The notes beneath the pieces were generated by a model. That model had not been told where the DNA came from and searched no databases. It saw only the letters and a program-made list of their open reading frames with translations. 10,109 nt of DNA from Acidiphilium sp. CAG:727 (GTDB lineage: Bacteria; Bacillota; Clostridia; Christensenellales; Borkfalkiaceae): NCBI GenBank assembly GCA_000437515.1, contig FR898471.1, positions 2,627 through 12,735 on the forward strand, written 5' to 3'. Numbering within the stretch: the first letter of the stretch is position 1; every line of letters starts with the position of its first letter. Made by a program: the position numbers and the translations under genes. Positions 1 to 6,984 of this stretch are shown here, piece by piece.

Positions 1-23
1 GCCCGCCTGAACTCGTTACAAAA

Positions 24-170
24 TCAGTCTTTATTGCAATAATCGTCGCAACAAGTGCAACCCGCTCCGCCGCAAGTAATCTTAACGGTGTCGAGTTGGC
101 AGTTTCTTCCGCCCACGTTATGCTCGCACGAGCATACGTCGCATTTAATCTTTTCGTTACATTTGAACAT
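24..170 (-). CDS. DUF1540 domain small cysteine-rich protein (48 aa)
   Basis: A small gene read from the ATG at 170 to the TGA at 24. The 48-residue product has ten cysteines (C4, C10, C13, C15, C24, C33, C38, C40, C41, C45). The CxxCxC cluster near the N-terminus, followed by an Asn-rich turn, a Cys, a hydrophobic 'DTVKIT' strand and a C-terminal CxCC group, matches the DUF1540 pattern found in Clostridia and Bacilli. The family has no established function; the cysteine spacing suggests metal binding, which is inference. A strong ribosome binding site (GGGAGG, 180-185) lies 9 nt before the start and fixes it. The start is 43 nt after the stop of the metallophosphoesterase with no promoter or terminator between, so the two are probably co-transcribed. 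No complete terminator is visible in the 23 nt left before the window edge. Length and composition are typical of the family. Confidence 0.85.
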   Translation of the reverse strand: MFKCNEKIKCDVCSCEHNVGGRNCQLDTVKITCGGAGCTCCDDYCNKD

Positions 171-213
171 GAATTTCGTCCTCCCGACTATATTATTGCC
201 GTTCGGACGATTT

Positions 214-918
214 TCATACTACGGTTATTTTTCGGTTGCGATTTTTTAAGGCTTCCGTCATCTTATTCGTTTTTTCTCTGAACTCGTTGTCGTCGTAATA
301 CGCTTTTTTGAGTTCGTAACTTACCTTGCCGTCGGGCAGAATATCAACAACGCCGTAACGCGCCGCGTTTTTTTCGACGAGGTTGCCGGTACTGCCGAAA
401 TTGAGATAATACTTACCGTCGATTTCGTGAAAAGAACCCGTGTGTTCGTGTCCGAAAAGGAATATATCGCCTTTTTCGCGCATGAACATTGCCTTTATCT
501 GCTCGTCGGTCGGAAGATATTCGGGCGGATAAAATCTTCCGCCTTTTGCAATCGGATAGTGAAAACAAACGACTTCTTTTCCGCTTGCTTCGAAACGGAT
601 TGCTTTCGGCAAACGCGCGAGATAATTTTTTGACGACGGCGACAGAACTTCGGACTGCCACCGGAACACGTCGATACGCGGATCGCCGTTATTCCACACC
701 GACAAATCGAGCAAAACTATCGCGTCGTGATTGCCCTTGACCGCCTTTATATCTCCGCGTCTTCTGAAAACCGAAACCGTTTCTTCCGGATACGCTCCGT
801 TACCGACTATATCGCCGAGACAGACGATTTTGTCGGGGCGCAGAGCGTCGATCTCTTTAAGAGCGGCTTCAAGCGCGAAAACGTTACTATGTATATCCGA
901 AATTACGCAAATTCTCAT
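214..918 (-). CDS. Calcineurin-like metallophosphoesterase (YfcE/MJ0936-type)
   Basis: A 234-residue cytoplasmic protein with all the motifs of a binuclear-metal phosphoesterase in order: DxH (D8, H10), GDxxGN (D36 to N40), GNHD (N63, H64), a single metal-binding His after a beta strand (H120) and GHEHTG (H157, H159). A GSTGN segment near 175-179 closes the core. This arrangement fits the Metallophos_2 group that includes E. coli YfcE and Methanocaldococcus MJ0936, which cleave phosphodiesters in vitro; the physiological substrate here cannot be told from sequence. No signal peptide or membrane segment is present. The start at 918 is certain because the first beta strand and DxH motif follow directly. 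There is no Shine-Dalgarno sequence. A good promoter puts the predicted transcription start at or one base before the ATG, so the mRNA should be leaderless. The gene lies downstream of the ATPase terminator and is independent of that operon. DUF1540 follows 43 nt later. Confidence 0.93.
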   Translation of the reverse strand: MRICVISDIHSNVFALEAALKEIDALRPDKIVCLGDIVGNGAYPEETVSVFRRRGDIKAVKGNHDAIVLLDLSVWNNGDPRIDVFRWQSEVLSPSSKNYLARLPKAIRFEASGKEVVCFHYPIAKGGRFYPPEYLPTDEQIKAMFMREKGDIFLFGHEHTGSFHEIDGKYYLNFGSTGNLVEKNAARYGVVDILPDGKVSYELKKAYYDDNEFREKTNKMTEALKNRNRKITVV

Positions 919-925
919 CGGTTCA

Positions 926-954
926 AGTATACCCTAATCGGGCTATAAAATCAA
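926..954 (-). promoter_or_regulatory. Sigma-A type promoter of the metallophosphoesterase
   Basis: On the minus strand a -35 box TTGATT (954-949) is followed by a 17-bp spacer and a -10 box TATACT (931-926). Only 7 nt (TGAACCG) separate the -10 box from the ATG at 918, so initiation is expected at 919 or 918. The boxes match consensus at 4/6 and 5/6 with ideal spacing. It is read from sequence only. Confidence 0.72.
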
Positions 955-974
955 GCGTTTGCGGGCAAAACGCT
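954..974. repeat. 7-bp inverted repeat abutting the -35 box
   Basis: AGCGTTT (954-960) and AAACGCT (968-974) form a perfect inverted repeat around a 7-nt spacer. Its edge overlaps the first base of the phosphoesterase -35 box. It could be an operator or, less likely, a weak hairpin in read-through RNA. Inverted repeats this short arise by chance, so only the position makes it worth noting. Confidence 0.35.
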
Positions 975-1056
975 GTCGGTGAGAAATGAAAACGGCAATT
1001 TTTGGCATTATGACGAAAACGACAAACCCGTAATATGGTAGAATCATTAAAAAGCC

Positions 1057-1102
1057 AAAATAGCGGCGTGGAGTTAAAAAATCAACTCCACGCCGCTATT
1101 TT
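1057..1102 (-). terminator. Intrinsic terminator of the V-ATPase operon (possibly bidirectional)
   Basis: AAAATAGCGGCGTGGAGTT (1057-1075) and its exact reverse complement (1084-1102) make a perfect 19-bp stem with an 8-nt loop. On the minus strand the GC-rich core is followed by TATTTTGGCTTTTT, and on the plus strand by TATTTTTATT, so either direction has a U-rich tail. It lies 66 nt after the stop of subunit D and 138 nt before the phosphoesterase start, so its job is most likely to end the ATPase transcript. No plus-strand gene is visible upstream that would need the other direction. Confidence 0.9.
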
Positions 1103-1168
1103 TATTAAAATCAAACGTTTCGGAATTACGAAATTCTTTATCTATTTCGATACCGAGTATCTTCGTTT

Positions 1169-1801
1169 TTAGTTTTCTGCCGAAAGCATTGATTTTACTT
1201 TCATAAGGCGCGTAGTGGCGGCGCGTTCGTTTTCGTCGAGTTTACTTCTGATATACGCTATCGTTTCTTCGATTTGCGGAATCATTATATATTCGAGCGC
1301 GTTTACGCGGCGTTTGTTTCTTTCGATTTCGACCGACAGCATAGCCGCCGTTTTTTCGATTTCGGCGAGTTTCAGAAGGTCGCCGATAAGCGAACTTATT
1401 CTTGCGACCGAATAGTCGGCTTCGGAAGAAATTTCGGCGAAAGCGTATGGATAATCGCCGTCGTTTTCGGTTTTTTCGACCGTGATTTCCGGCACTGTAA
1501 CGCCCATTACGTCGCCCGTTTCGTATTTTGCCGAAACGCCCGACGAAGGCATAGAAAACGCCTTATCGAAATCTTCCTGCGGGGCGGTGCCGCGCGCGAA
1601 CGCGAACTGTCCCAGACAGTCTTTAAGTTCGGCTTCGAGTCTGGTGCGAAGCGTTTTATTCTCTTTTATTATAACGGAAAATCGACGAATCATTTCGTCG
1701 GATTTATCCTTCAAGAGTTTATGTCCGCGCGTTGCCGTGGAAAGTCTGCCTTTAAGGCGTTTTAATTCCATTCGCGTCGGATTGACGTTAAGTCTTGCCA
1801 T
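1169..1801 (-). CDS. ntpD: V/A-type ATPase subunit D (central rotor shaft)
   Basis: A 210-residue protein, the usual length for bacterial V/A-type subunit D (also called atpD). The N-terminal helix carries the family signature 'NPTRMELKRLKGRL' followed by 'RGHKLLKDKSDEM' (about 7-36). The C-terminal helix carries 'RRVNALEYIMIPQIEETI' and 'KLDENER' (about 163-193). The two long helices form the coiled-coil shaft that turns inside the A3B3 head and rests with subunit F on the C socket; the middle (about 85-120) is the variable region. The start at 1801 has GAGG (1807-1810) five nt upstream. It is the last gene of the operon and lies 214 nt from ntpB, unlike the close packing of the other genes. 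No convincing separate promoter was found in that gap. Transcription ends at the stem at 1057-1102. An alternative frame runs past the stop but has no start codon. Confidence 0.97.
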   Translation of the reverse strand: MARLNVNPTRMELKRLKGRLSTATRGHKLLKDKSDEMIRRFSVIIKENKTLRTRLEAELKDCLGQFAFARGTAPQEDFDKAFSMPSSGVSAKYETGDVMGVTVPEITVEKTENDGDYPYAFAEISSEADYSVARISSLIGDLLKLAEIEKTAAMLSVEIERNKRRVNALEYIMIPQIEETIAYIRSKLDENERAATTRLMKVKSMLSAEN

Positions 1802-1862
1802 TTTTGCCTCGTTTATTTGATTTTTGTTATGCCTGAATTTGTTTTTGACGTTAGGACAATCG

Positions 1863-1907
1863 ACCTCTTCCGTCGGCTACGCCGCCACCTTCCCCGATAG
1901 GGAAGGC
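1863..1907. repeat. Dispersed-repeat-like hairpin element in the ntpB-ntpD gap
   Basis: This stretch holds CCTTCCC (1888-1894) paired with GGGAAGG (1900-1906) around a 5-nt loop, preceded by the small hairpin CGGC-TAC-GCCG (1874-1884) and a CCTCTTCC block (1864-1871). The pattern 'CCTCTTCC ... hairpin ... CCTTCCC ... GGGAAGG' is one I recall as an intergenic repeat of many gut Clostridia genomes. Only one copy is in this window, so the repeat nature rests on recognition and not on a comparison made here. Confidence 0.5.
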
Positions 1908-1941
1908 TATTTATATACACACTCCGCGAGAAACCACCCTT

Positions 1942-2000
1942 CCGGAAAATTCTTCGCCGCGTTCAAAATGACGGTAAACAAGTAATCTGTCATTCTTTTC
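1942..2000. repeat. Second dispersed-repeat-like element (TCATTCT type)
   Basis: The segment ATTCTTCGCCGCGTTCAAAA followed by TGACGG (about 1949-1974) closely resembles the widespread intergenic motif 'ATTCTTCGC..CGCTCAGAATGACA'. A second partial copy in the opposite sense, TGTCATTCTTTTCG, lies at 1988-2001. AATGAC (1967-1972) and GTCATT (1989-1994) form the core of an inverted repeat. The segment starts right after the ntpB stop. I infer a degenerate copy of that repeat family from the sequence resemblance. Confidence 0.45.
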
Positions 2001-2015
2001 GCCCGAAAACACCGA

Positions 2016-3383
2016 TTAGTTGAGATATTTGTCGAGGAATTTTTCTTTGATACGTTTTAGTTCGGATCTCGGAAGGATTTTCATAAGTTTCCAGCCGATG
2101 TCAAGCGTTTCTTCAATAGATCTGTCGGTATTAAAACCCTGCGAAACGTATTCTTTTTCGAAATTTTCGGCAAATTTCGCATACAGTTTATCCGTAGCCG
2201 AAAGCGCGGAATCGCCGAGTATCGCCGAAAGTTCTTTGCACTCTTTACCTTTTGCGTAAGCCGAGAAAAGTTGGTTCATCGTGTCGGCATGGTCTTCCCT
2301 CGTCTTGCCGTCGCCTATACCTTTATCTTTTAATCTCGAAAGCGACGGAAGAACGTCTATCGGCGGATTTATACCCTTTTTATAAAGTTCTCTCGACAAG
2401 ATAATCTGACCTTCGGTTATATATCCGGTAAGGTCGGGGATCGGGTGCGTTTTATCGTCTTCGGGCATCGTAAGTATCGGTATCTGCGTTATAGAGCCGC
2501 TTTTACCTTTTATTCTGCCAGCTCTTTCGTATATCTGAGCAAGGTCGGTATAGAGATAACCGGGATAGCCTCTTCTGCCGGGAACTTCTTTTCTCGCCGC
2601 CGAAACTTCGCGGAGCGCTTCGGCGTAGTTGGTTATATCCGTCATTATTACGAGAACGTGCATGCCCTTATCGAACGCGAGATATTCGGCGCAGGTAAGA
2701 GCCATACGCGGAGTCGCTATACGCTCGATTGCGGGGTCGTTCGCAAGGTTCGTGAACAGTACGGTTCTCTCTATCGCGCCCGTCTTTTTGAAGTCGTCCA
2801 CGAAATATTGCGCTTCTTCGTAAGTTATGCCTATCGCGGCGAAAACGACCGCGAATTTTTCGTCTTTACCCCTGACTTTCGCCTGTCTTGCGATCTGCGC
2901 GGCAAGTTCGGCGTGCGGAAGTCCGCTCATCGAGAATATCGGGAGTTTCTGTCCCCTTACGAGAGTGTTAAGTCCGTCGATAGCCGAAACGCCCGTCTGA
3001 ATAAATTCGTCGGGATAATCTCTCGCGGCGGGGTTAATCGGTTCGCCGTTTACGTTCATACGCTTTTCGGGTATGACAGGCGCGCCGCCGTCGCGGGGGT
3101 TGCCCATTCCGTCGAATACCCTGCCGAGCATATCTTCGGACAAATCGAGCGAAAGGCTTCTGCCTAAAAATTTGGCTTTTGAAGTCGAAATTTTAAGTCC
3201 CTGCGTGTTTTCGAAAAGTTGTACTACGGCTTTATCGTCTTTTACTTCGAGAACTTTACCTCTTCTTACGCTGCCGTCTTCCTGCGTTACTTCGACGAGT
3301 TCGTCGTACTTTACCCCTTCTACGCCCTCGACGAGCATAAGCGGGCCTACGACTTCTTTTATGGTTTTATATTCCTTATTCAT
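2016..3383 (-). CDS. ntpB: V/A-type ATPase subunit B (non-catalytic)
   Basis: A 455-residue protein of typical length for subunit B (atpB). It alternates with subunit A in the A3B3 head and contributes to the catalytic interface without hydrolysing ATP itself. An N-terminal beta barrel (about 1-75) is followed by the Rossmann-like core. Where a P-loop would be, the protein has SGLPHAELAAQIARQ (153-167), the degenerate form that marks the B subunit. The arginine finger sits in 'PSLSR' at R350, the same number as in E. hirae NtpB. 'VPGRRGYPGYLYTDLA' (268-283) is also family-typical. The start at 3383 lies inside the end of ntpA (8-nt overlap), with GGAGG at 3392-3396 eight nt upstream, so translation is coupled to ntpA and supports matched stoichiometry. 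The gene is intact. It is followed by the repeat-filled gap before ntpD. Confidence 0.98.
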   Translation of the reverse strand: MNKEYKTIKEVVGPLMLVEGVEGVKYDELVEVTQEDGSVRRGKVLEVKDDKAVVQLFENTQGLKISTSKAKFLGRSLSLDLSEDMLGRVFDGMGNPRDGGAPVIPEKRMNVNGEPINPAARDYPDEFIQTGVSAIDGLNTLVRGQKLPIFSMSGLPHAELAAQIARQAKVRGKDEKFAVVFAAIGITYEEAQYFVDDFKKTGAIERTVLFTNLANDPAIERIATPRMALTCAEYLAFDKGMHVLVIMTDITNYAEALREVSAARKEVPGRRGYPGYLYTDLAQIYERAGRIKGKSGSITQIPILTMPEDDKTHPIPDLTGYITEGQIILSRELYKKGINPPIDVLPSLSRLKDKGIGDGKTREDHADTMNQLFSAYAKGKECKELSAILGDSALSATDKLYAKFAENFEKEYVSQGFNTDRSIEETLDIGWKLMKILPRSELKRIKEKFLDKYLN

Positions 3384-5142
3384 CGTTTCTCCCTCCGCTT
3401 ATCAAAGCGCGCATTTCGGTTTCGAGTTCGTTCGAAATTTCGTCGAACGTTCCGATAGCGCTCTCTTCGATATATTTCGCCCTGCCGATTTTTTCTTTGG
3501 CGGGAATGGCGAGTATATCGTCGAGTTCGGCGTAATTGTTTACCGCCTCTATACCCAGATCGTGGAATTTTTTGATGAGTTTCAACATTCTGTACTGCTT
3601 ATCGAGCGAAGTATAGGTATCCACCTCGTGGAAAGCGTTCTGATGCAGATAGTCTTCTCTGACCATTTTCGCCGTTTCGAGCGTCATTCTGTCTTTATAC
3701 GAAAGCGCGTCTACGCCGACGAGTCTTACGATTTCGTCGAGGTTGGCTTCTTCCTGCAAGACGTTCATTATAAACGCCCTCAGATTAACGAAATCCGCGC
3801 CGACTTTTTGCGAATACCATTCCGCCATACGATCGGCGTAAAGCGAATAACTTATAAGCCAGTCGATCGCGGGGAAATGTCTTTTATATGCGAGCGACGA
3901 CGAAAGCCCCCAGAACACTTTTACTATTCTTAAAGTTGCCTGCGAAACGGGTTCGGACAAATCGCCGCCCGGAGGAGAAACCGCGCCGATAGCCGAAACC
4001 GATCCGACGGTATCTTCGCTGCCGAGAACTTTGACTATACCCGCCCTTTCGTAAAATTCCGCAAGGCGGGAAGAGAGATACGCGGGGTAACCTTCGTCGC
4101 CCGGCATTTCTTCGAGTCGTCCGCTCATTTCGCGAAGCGCTTCCGCCCAACGAGAAGTCGAATCTGCCATTATCGCAACGTTATAGCCCATATCTCTGAA
4201 ATATTCGGCTATCGTTATACCCGTGTATATAGACGCTTCGCGCGCCGCGACGGGCATATCCGACGTATTGGCGATCAAAACCGTCCTCTTCATCAGGGGT
4301 TCGCCGGTAGCGGGGTCTTTAAGTTCGGGGAATTCGTTGAGAACGTCGGTCATTTCGTTACCGCGTTCGCCGCAGCCTACGTAGACGATTATCTGCGCGT
4401 CAGCCCACTTCGCGAGTTGGTGCTGCACGACCGTCTTGCCGCTTCCGAAAGGACCGGGAACGGCGGCGACGCCGCCGCGCGCTATCGGAAAGAGCGTATC
4501 TATAACTCTCTGACCCGTTACCATGGGCATATCGGGAGTTCGCTTTTCTTTATACGGTCTTGCCTTTCTTACAGGCCAGCGCGTGAGCATCGTAAGATCT
4601 TTCAAGCCGTTTTCGGTCTTGACCGTCGCTATCGTCTGCGTAACGTTGAATTCGCCCGCTTCTATGCTCTCTATCCGTCCGCTTACTCCGTAAGGCACGA
4701 GTATTTTATGTTCTACGATAGCGGTTTCTTTGACGTAACCTATCGGGTCGCCCGCTTCTACGTAATCGCCGACTTTTTTTACGGGAACGAAGTTCCACAA
4801 CTTTTCCCTGTCGATTTTGTTTACGCGAAGCCCGCGCGTGATACGGTCGCCGTATTTTTCTACTATCGTTTCAAGGGGACGTTGAATACCGTCGTAAATT
4901 CCGCCGATAATGCCCGGCGCGAGTTCGACCGAAAGCGGTTCGCCCGTCGATACGACCTTGTCGCCGACGCCCAAGCCCGAAGTTTCTTCGTATACCTGAA
5001 TGGACGCCCTGTCGCGACGAAGTTCTATTACTTCGCCGATGAGTTCGTCTTCGCCGACTTTAACGACGTCGTATACCTTGACGTCCGCCATGTTTTCGGC
5101 AACGATAAGCGGTCCGGAGACCTTGACTATTCTTCCTTCCAT
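3376..5142 (-). CDS. ntpA: V/A-type ATPase catalytic subunit A
   Basis: A 588-residue catalytic subunit (atpA), full length for the bacterial family. Order of parts: N-terminal beta barrel (about 1-75), the insertion characteristic of V/A-type A subunits (about 115-190, which separates it from F-type beta), the nucleotide-binding core and the C-terminal helical domain. The Walker A loop is GPFGSGKT (230-237, K236), and the catalytic glutamate and neighbouring arginine are in GCGERGNE (E259, R260). These correspond to K238, E261 and R262 in E. hirae NtpA. 'SDMPVAAREASIYTGIT' (294-310) and the Walker B segment 'NVAIMADSTSRW' (321-332) are also present. The start at 5142 follows the stop of the F gene by 8 nt, with only a weak GTGAG-type ribosome binding site spanning that stop, which suggests coupled translation. 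Its stop codon overlaps the ntpB start. All key residues are present, so the enzyme should be active. Confidence 0.99.
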   Translation of the reverse strand: MEGRIVKVSGPLIVAENMADVKVYDVVKVGEDELIGEVIELRRDRASIQVYEETSGLGVGDKVVSTGEPLSVELAPGIIGGIYDGIQRPLETIVEKYGDRITRGLRVNKIDREKLWNFVPVKKVGDYVEAGDPIGYVKETAIVEHKILVPYGVSGRIESIEAGEFNVTQTIATVKTENGLKDLTMLTRWPVRKARPYKEKRTPDMPMVTGQRVIDTLFPIARGGVAAVPGPFGSGKTVVQHQLAKWADAQIIVYVGCGERGNEMTDVLNEFPELKDPATGEPLMKRTVLIANTSDMPVAAREASIYTGITIAEYFRDMGYNVAIMADSTSRWAEALREMSGRLEEMPGDEGYPAYLSSRLAEFYERAGIVKVLGSEDTVGSVSAIGAVSPPGGDLSEPVSQATLRIVKVFWGLSSSLAYKRHFPAIDWLISYSLYADRMAEWYSQKVGADFVNLRAFIMNVLQEEANLDEIVRLVGVDALSYKDRMTLETAKMVREDYLHQNAFHEVDTYTSLDKQYRMLKLIKKFHDLGIEAVNNYAELDDILAIPAKEKIGRAKYIEESAIGTFDEISNELETEMRALISGGRNDE

Positions 5143-5150
5143 TTTTTATC

Positions 5151-5465
5151 TCACTTATTAAATATGTCCACGCCGAGAGCGCGTTCGGTCTGTTCCCGAA
5201 TCTGCTTTTGCGCGTATTCGCTTTTGCCGCTGTCGCTCGGAACCGGCACTATCACGGGGTACGGCTGTTCGAGCGTTCTCTTTATCAGATCGTCCAACTC
5301 GAAAGCCACGTCGTCGGTAACGAAAATTACCTTATAACGGGTTAAAAGTTTTTTGAACGTTGCCCTTAACTTTTCGGGGTCGGTTTCGGTGTAGGTTTCT
5401 ACGCCCGCCGCCCTGAACGCAAGCGCGCTTTCGCCTCTGGAAAGCATTGCCGTATCAGCCGACAT
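5151..5465 (-). CDS. ntpG: V/A-type ATPase subunit F (rotor)
   Basis: A 104-residue protein of typical length for subunit F (NtpG in E. hirae, atpF elsewhere), which binds subunit D at the base of the rotor shaft. After a first strand, 'ESALAFRAAGVETY' (about 12-25) fits the family pattern 'DSVLGFRALGVEVF'; a second strand 'YKVIFVTDDVAFEL' (44-57), the segment 'YPVIVPVPSDSG' (69-80) and a C-terminal 'IREQTERALGVDI' (89-101) follow the family fold. The usual 'GD' after strand one is replaced by 'SR' (9-10), a local deviation. The start at 5465 lies within ntpC (11-nt overlap). A downstream Met (codon 7) would remove strand one, so 5465 is preferred. The purine block GGGGAGG (5479-5485) is about 13 nt away, farther than ideal, so re-initiation from ntpC is likely. 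ntpA follows after 8 nt. Confidence 0.95.
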   Translation of the reverse strand: MSADTAMLSRGESALAFRAAGVETYTETDPEKLRATFKKLLTRYKVIFVTDDVAFELDDLIKRTLEQPYPVIVPVPSDSGKSEYAQKQIREQTERALGVDIFNK

Positions 5466-6426
5466 ATCCGTTTCTCAACCTCCCCGTTATTACTTCCGCG
5501 GGCGCGCCCGCGAGTTTACCCGAAATTACCGTTCTGTAATTTTTTATTTCGGCTCGTTTATATACCGCGTACAACAGAGCGGGAATAATACCGTCCGTTT
5601 CGTAACGCCTGCCGTCAAGCCTCTTCATCGGGTAATCGTCCGTTATCTTTTCAAATTCCGAAAGCGGGCGTTTTTCGCGTCCGGCTTTTAAGCACATATC
5701 GACGAAATCGATATACGGAGTGAATACGAACGCATCCCGCGCCTTACCCGCATCGCCCGAAAGAAGCAGTTTAAGTTTCTCTTTTTTGAGTTTTCCGCCG
5801 CTTATAAATTGCCTTTCGGCGGTTTCTCCGTCCTTGCTTCTGACGTACGCCGACACGTTGGCGCAATCGATTTCCGTTTTTATAAGGTCGCGTATTACCC
5901 CGTTGCGAATGAGTTTAAGAGCGGCGGCGTAATAGTTGCGGAGCGTTATAAGCGACAATTCCGCGCCCGCTACGTCCGGCTTCCCGGCGGCGACTTTCAA
6001 TTCTTCGATAACGACTTTAAGATAATCGGGCAAGTCGCCCGCACCGTTTTTTACGTAAGCCTCGATTTCTTCGACGCAGGTAAGTCCGTCTTTTTTATAC
6101 GAGCAGGCGACGCCGAGCGAAATCGTTCTTACCGCCGCGTCGCAGTTGAAAAAATCGCTCTTCAGAAAGCAATAAAATCTGACGGAATTCCCGCGTGAGT
6201 ACTCGTCTAAAAACTTTTTCAGTTTAACGGTTTCTTCCTCGGCAAGTTTTTCGTATTCGTTTACGCCGTTTATTCCGACGCCATTCCCGAACGAACCGGA
6301 AGTTAAAAGTTTCAACGCGTCTTCGGGAGTTTTAGCCTCGGCAGCCGAATAAAACCTGCTCTTAGGTATTAAGTTTTTCTGCGCCGATATTGCTACCGCA
6401 TTGGCGTAGGAAAGGGGTACTTTCAT
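5455..6426 (-). CDS. ntpC: V/A-type ATPase subunit C (rotor socket)
   Basis: A 323-residue, mostly helical soluble protein, close to the usual length of subunit C (homologous to yeast Vma6/subunit d). It sits on top of the K ring and accepts the D-F shaft. Identification rests on the N-terminal 'PLSYANAVAISAQKNLIPKSRF' type segment (about 4-25), the repeated helical pattern, including a central 'LITLRNYYAAALKLIRNGV' helix (about 159-177), and the position between subunits E and F, exactly as in other ntp operons. Sequence conservation in this family is low, so the context matters. The start at 6426 is 6 nt after the ntpE stop, with AAGG (part of the last ntpE codons) eight nt upstream. The end overlaps the F gene by 11 nt. 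No truncation or frame problem is visible. No membrane segments are expected or seen. Confidence 0.94.
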   Translation of the reverse strand: MKVPLSYANAVAISAQKNLIPKSRFYSAAEAKTPEDALKLLTSGSFGNGVGINGVNEYEKLAEEETVKLKKFLDEYSRGNSVRFYCFLKSDFFNCDAAVRTISLGVACSYKKDGLTCVEEIEAYVKNGAGDLPDYLKVVIEELKVAAGKPDVAGAELSLITLRNYYAAALKLIRNGVIRDLIKTEIDCANVSAYVRSKDGETAERQFISGGKLKKEKLKLLLSGDAGKARDAFVFTPYIDFVDMCLKAGREKRPLSEFEKITDDYPMKRLDGRRYETDGIIPALLYAVYKRAEIKNYRTVISGKLAGAPAEVITGRLRNGYVG

Positions 6427-6432
6427 GTTTTT

Positions 6433-6984
6433 TTACCTTAAAAGTCTGGCTGCGACTTCGTTTTCGGTGCGTTCGCGGCACGATTCGACTATCGAAGCGT
6501 ATGAAAAATCGCGATCGAAAATTTCGCCGCTTATGGCGAAACCGTCCCGAAGTCCGTCTGCCGTTTCGACGATCATACTTTTGTTTTTAACCGCCGCAAG
6601 CGACTCGATTTTTTCCTTTTTCGCCGGCGCGGAAGCGGACAATAATATTTTCTGCCCGTCTTCGCCGTATTTTTCGACGGCGATACTTACGAGATTTACG
6701 AATTCGTCTTCGCTTAACTTTTTAAGCCCGTCAAGCAAAAGGTCGTAAACTCTGTCGACGGCTTTACGCTTCGCGTCGAGAATAATTTTGTTTCTTTCCA
6801 TTCTCGCCGCCGTCGCGCGCTTTTTGAGTATATCGTCGGCTCTTTCGTTCGCTTTTTTCTCTTCGGCTTCGCCGAGTTCGTAGGCGTTTTGCATCGCGGC
6901 GGAACGCCTCTCTTCGGCGTAAGTTTCGGCGGAAGCGATTATATTTTCCGCCTCTTCTGCCGCCGCCGTTCCGGTTTCTTTCAT
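6433..6984 (-). CDS. ntpE: V/A-type ATPase subunit E (peripheral stalk); N-terminus probably frameshifted
   Basis: From the ATG at 6984 the product is 183 residues: an Ala/Glu/Lys/Arg-rich coiled coil (about 8-70) with 'AEEAENIIASAETYAEERR' typical of subunit E, then the alpha/beta C-terminal domain (about 75-183) that binds the A3B3 head. E pairs with the G/H subunit to form the peripheral stalks that stop the head from rotating. The ATG at 6984 has no ribosome binding site and leaves an untypical 71-nt gap after ntpK. A better N-terminus begins at the ATG at 7042, 13 nt after ntpK, in a different frame. Removing one A from the tract at 6993-7004 joins the two into a continuous product of about 202 residues, near the usual length for subunit E. 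I list the clean frame here and the upstream piece separately. The subunit identity is secure; the true start is not. Confidence 0.93.
   Translation of the reverse strand: MKETGTAAAEEAENIIASAETYAEERRSAAMQNAYELGEAEEKKANERADDILKKRATAARMERNKIILDAKRKAVDRVYDLLLDGLKKLSEDEFVNLVSIAVEKYGEDGQKILLSASAPAKKEKIESLAAVKNKSMIVETADGLRDGFAISGEIFDRDFSYASIVESCRERTENEVAARLLR

Noticed and set aside
1031..1056. A plus-strand promoter (TAATAT / TAGAAT boxes) just before the terminator stem.
   Set aside because: No -35 element at an acceptable distance was found and there is no plus-strand gene between it and the terminator.
1141..1166. Small inverted repeats such as GATAC-TCG-GTATC and GAATT-ACGA-AATTC between the ntpD stop and the terminator.
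   Set aside because: Stems of five pairs are expected by chance in AT-rich intergenic DNA, and no function or conservation can be shown.
1076..1170. A second frame continuing past the ntpD stop (ending I-F just inside the terminator loop) that looks mildly protein-like.
   Set aside because: It has no start codon within reach, subunit D already has its normal length and C-terminal motif, and the frame ends in the loop of the terminator.
2445..5337. Long plus-strand open frames opposite ntpA and ntpB (for example 4417-5337, 3073-3933 and 2445-3167).
   Set aside because: They are shadows of the highly conserved A and B genes caused by biased codon use (few TTA, CTA and TCA codons). They lack ribosome binding sites and recognisable domains.
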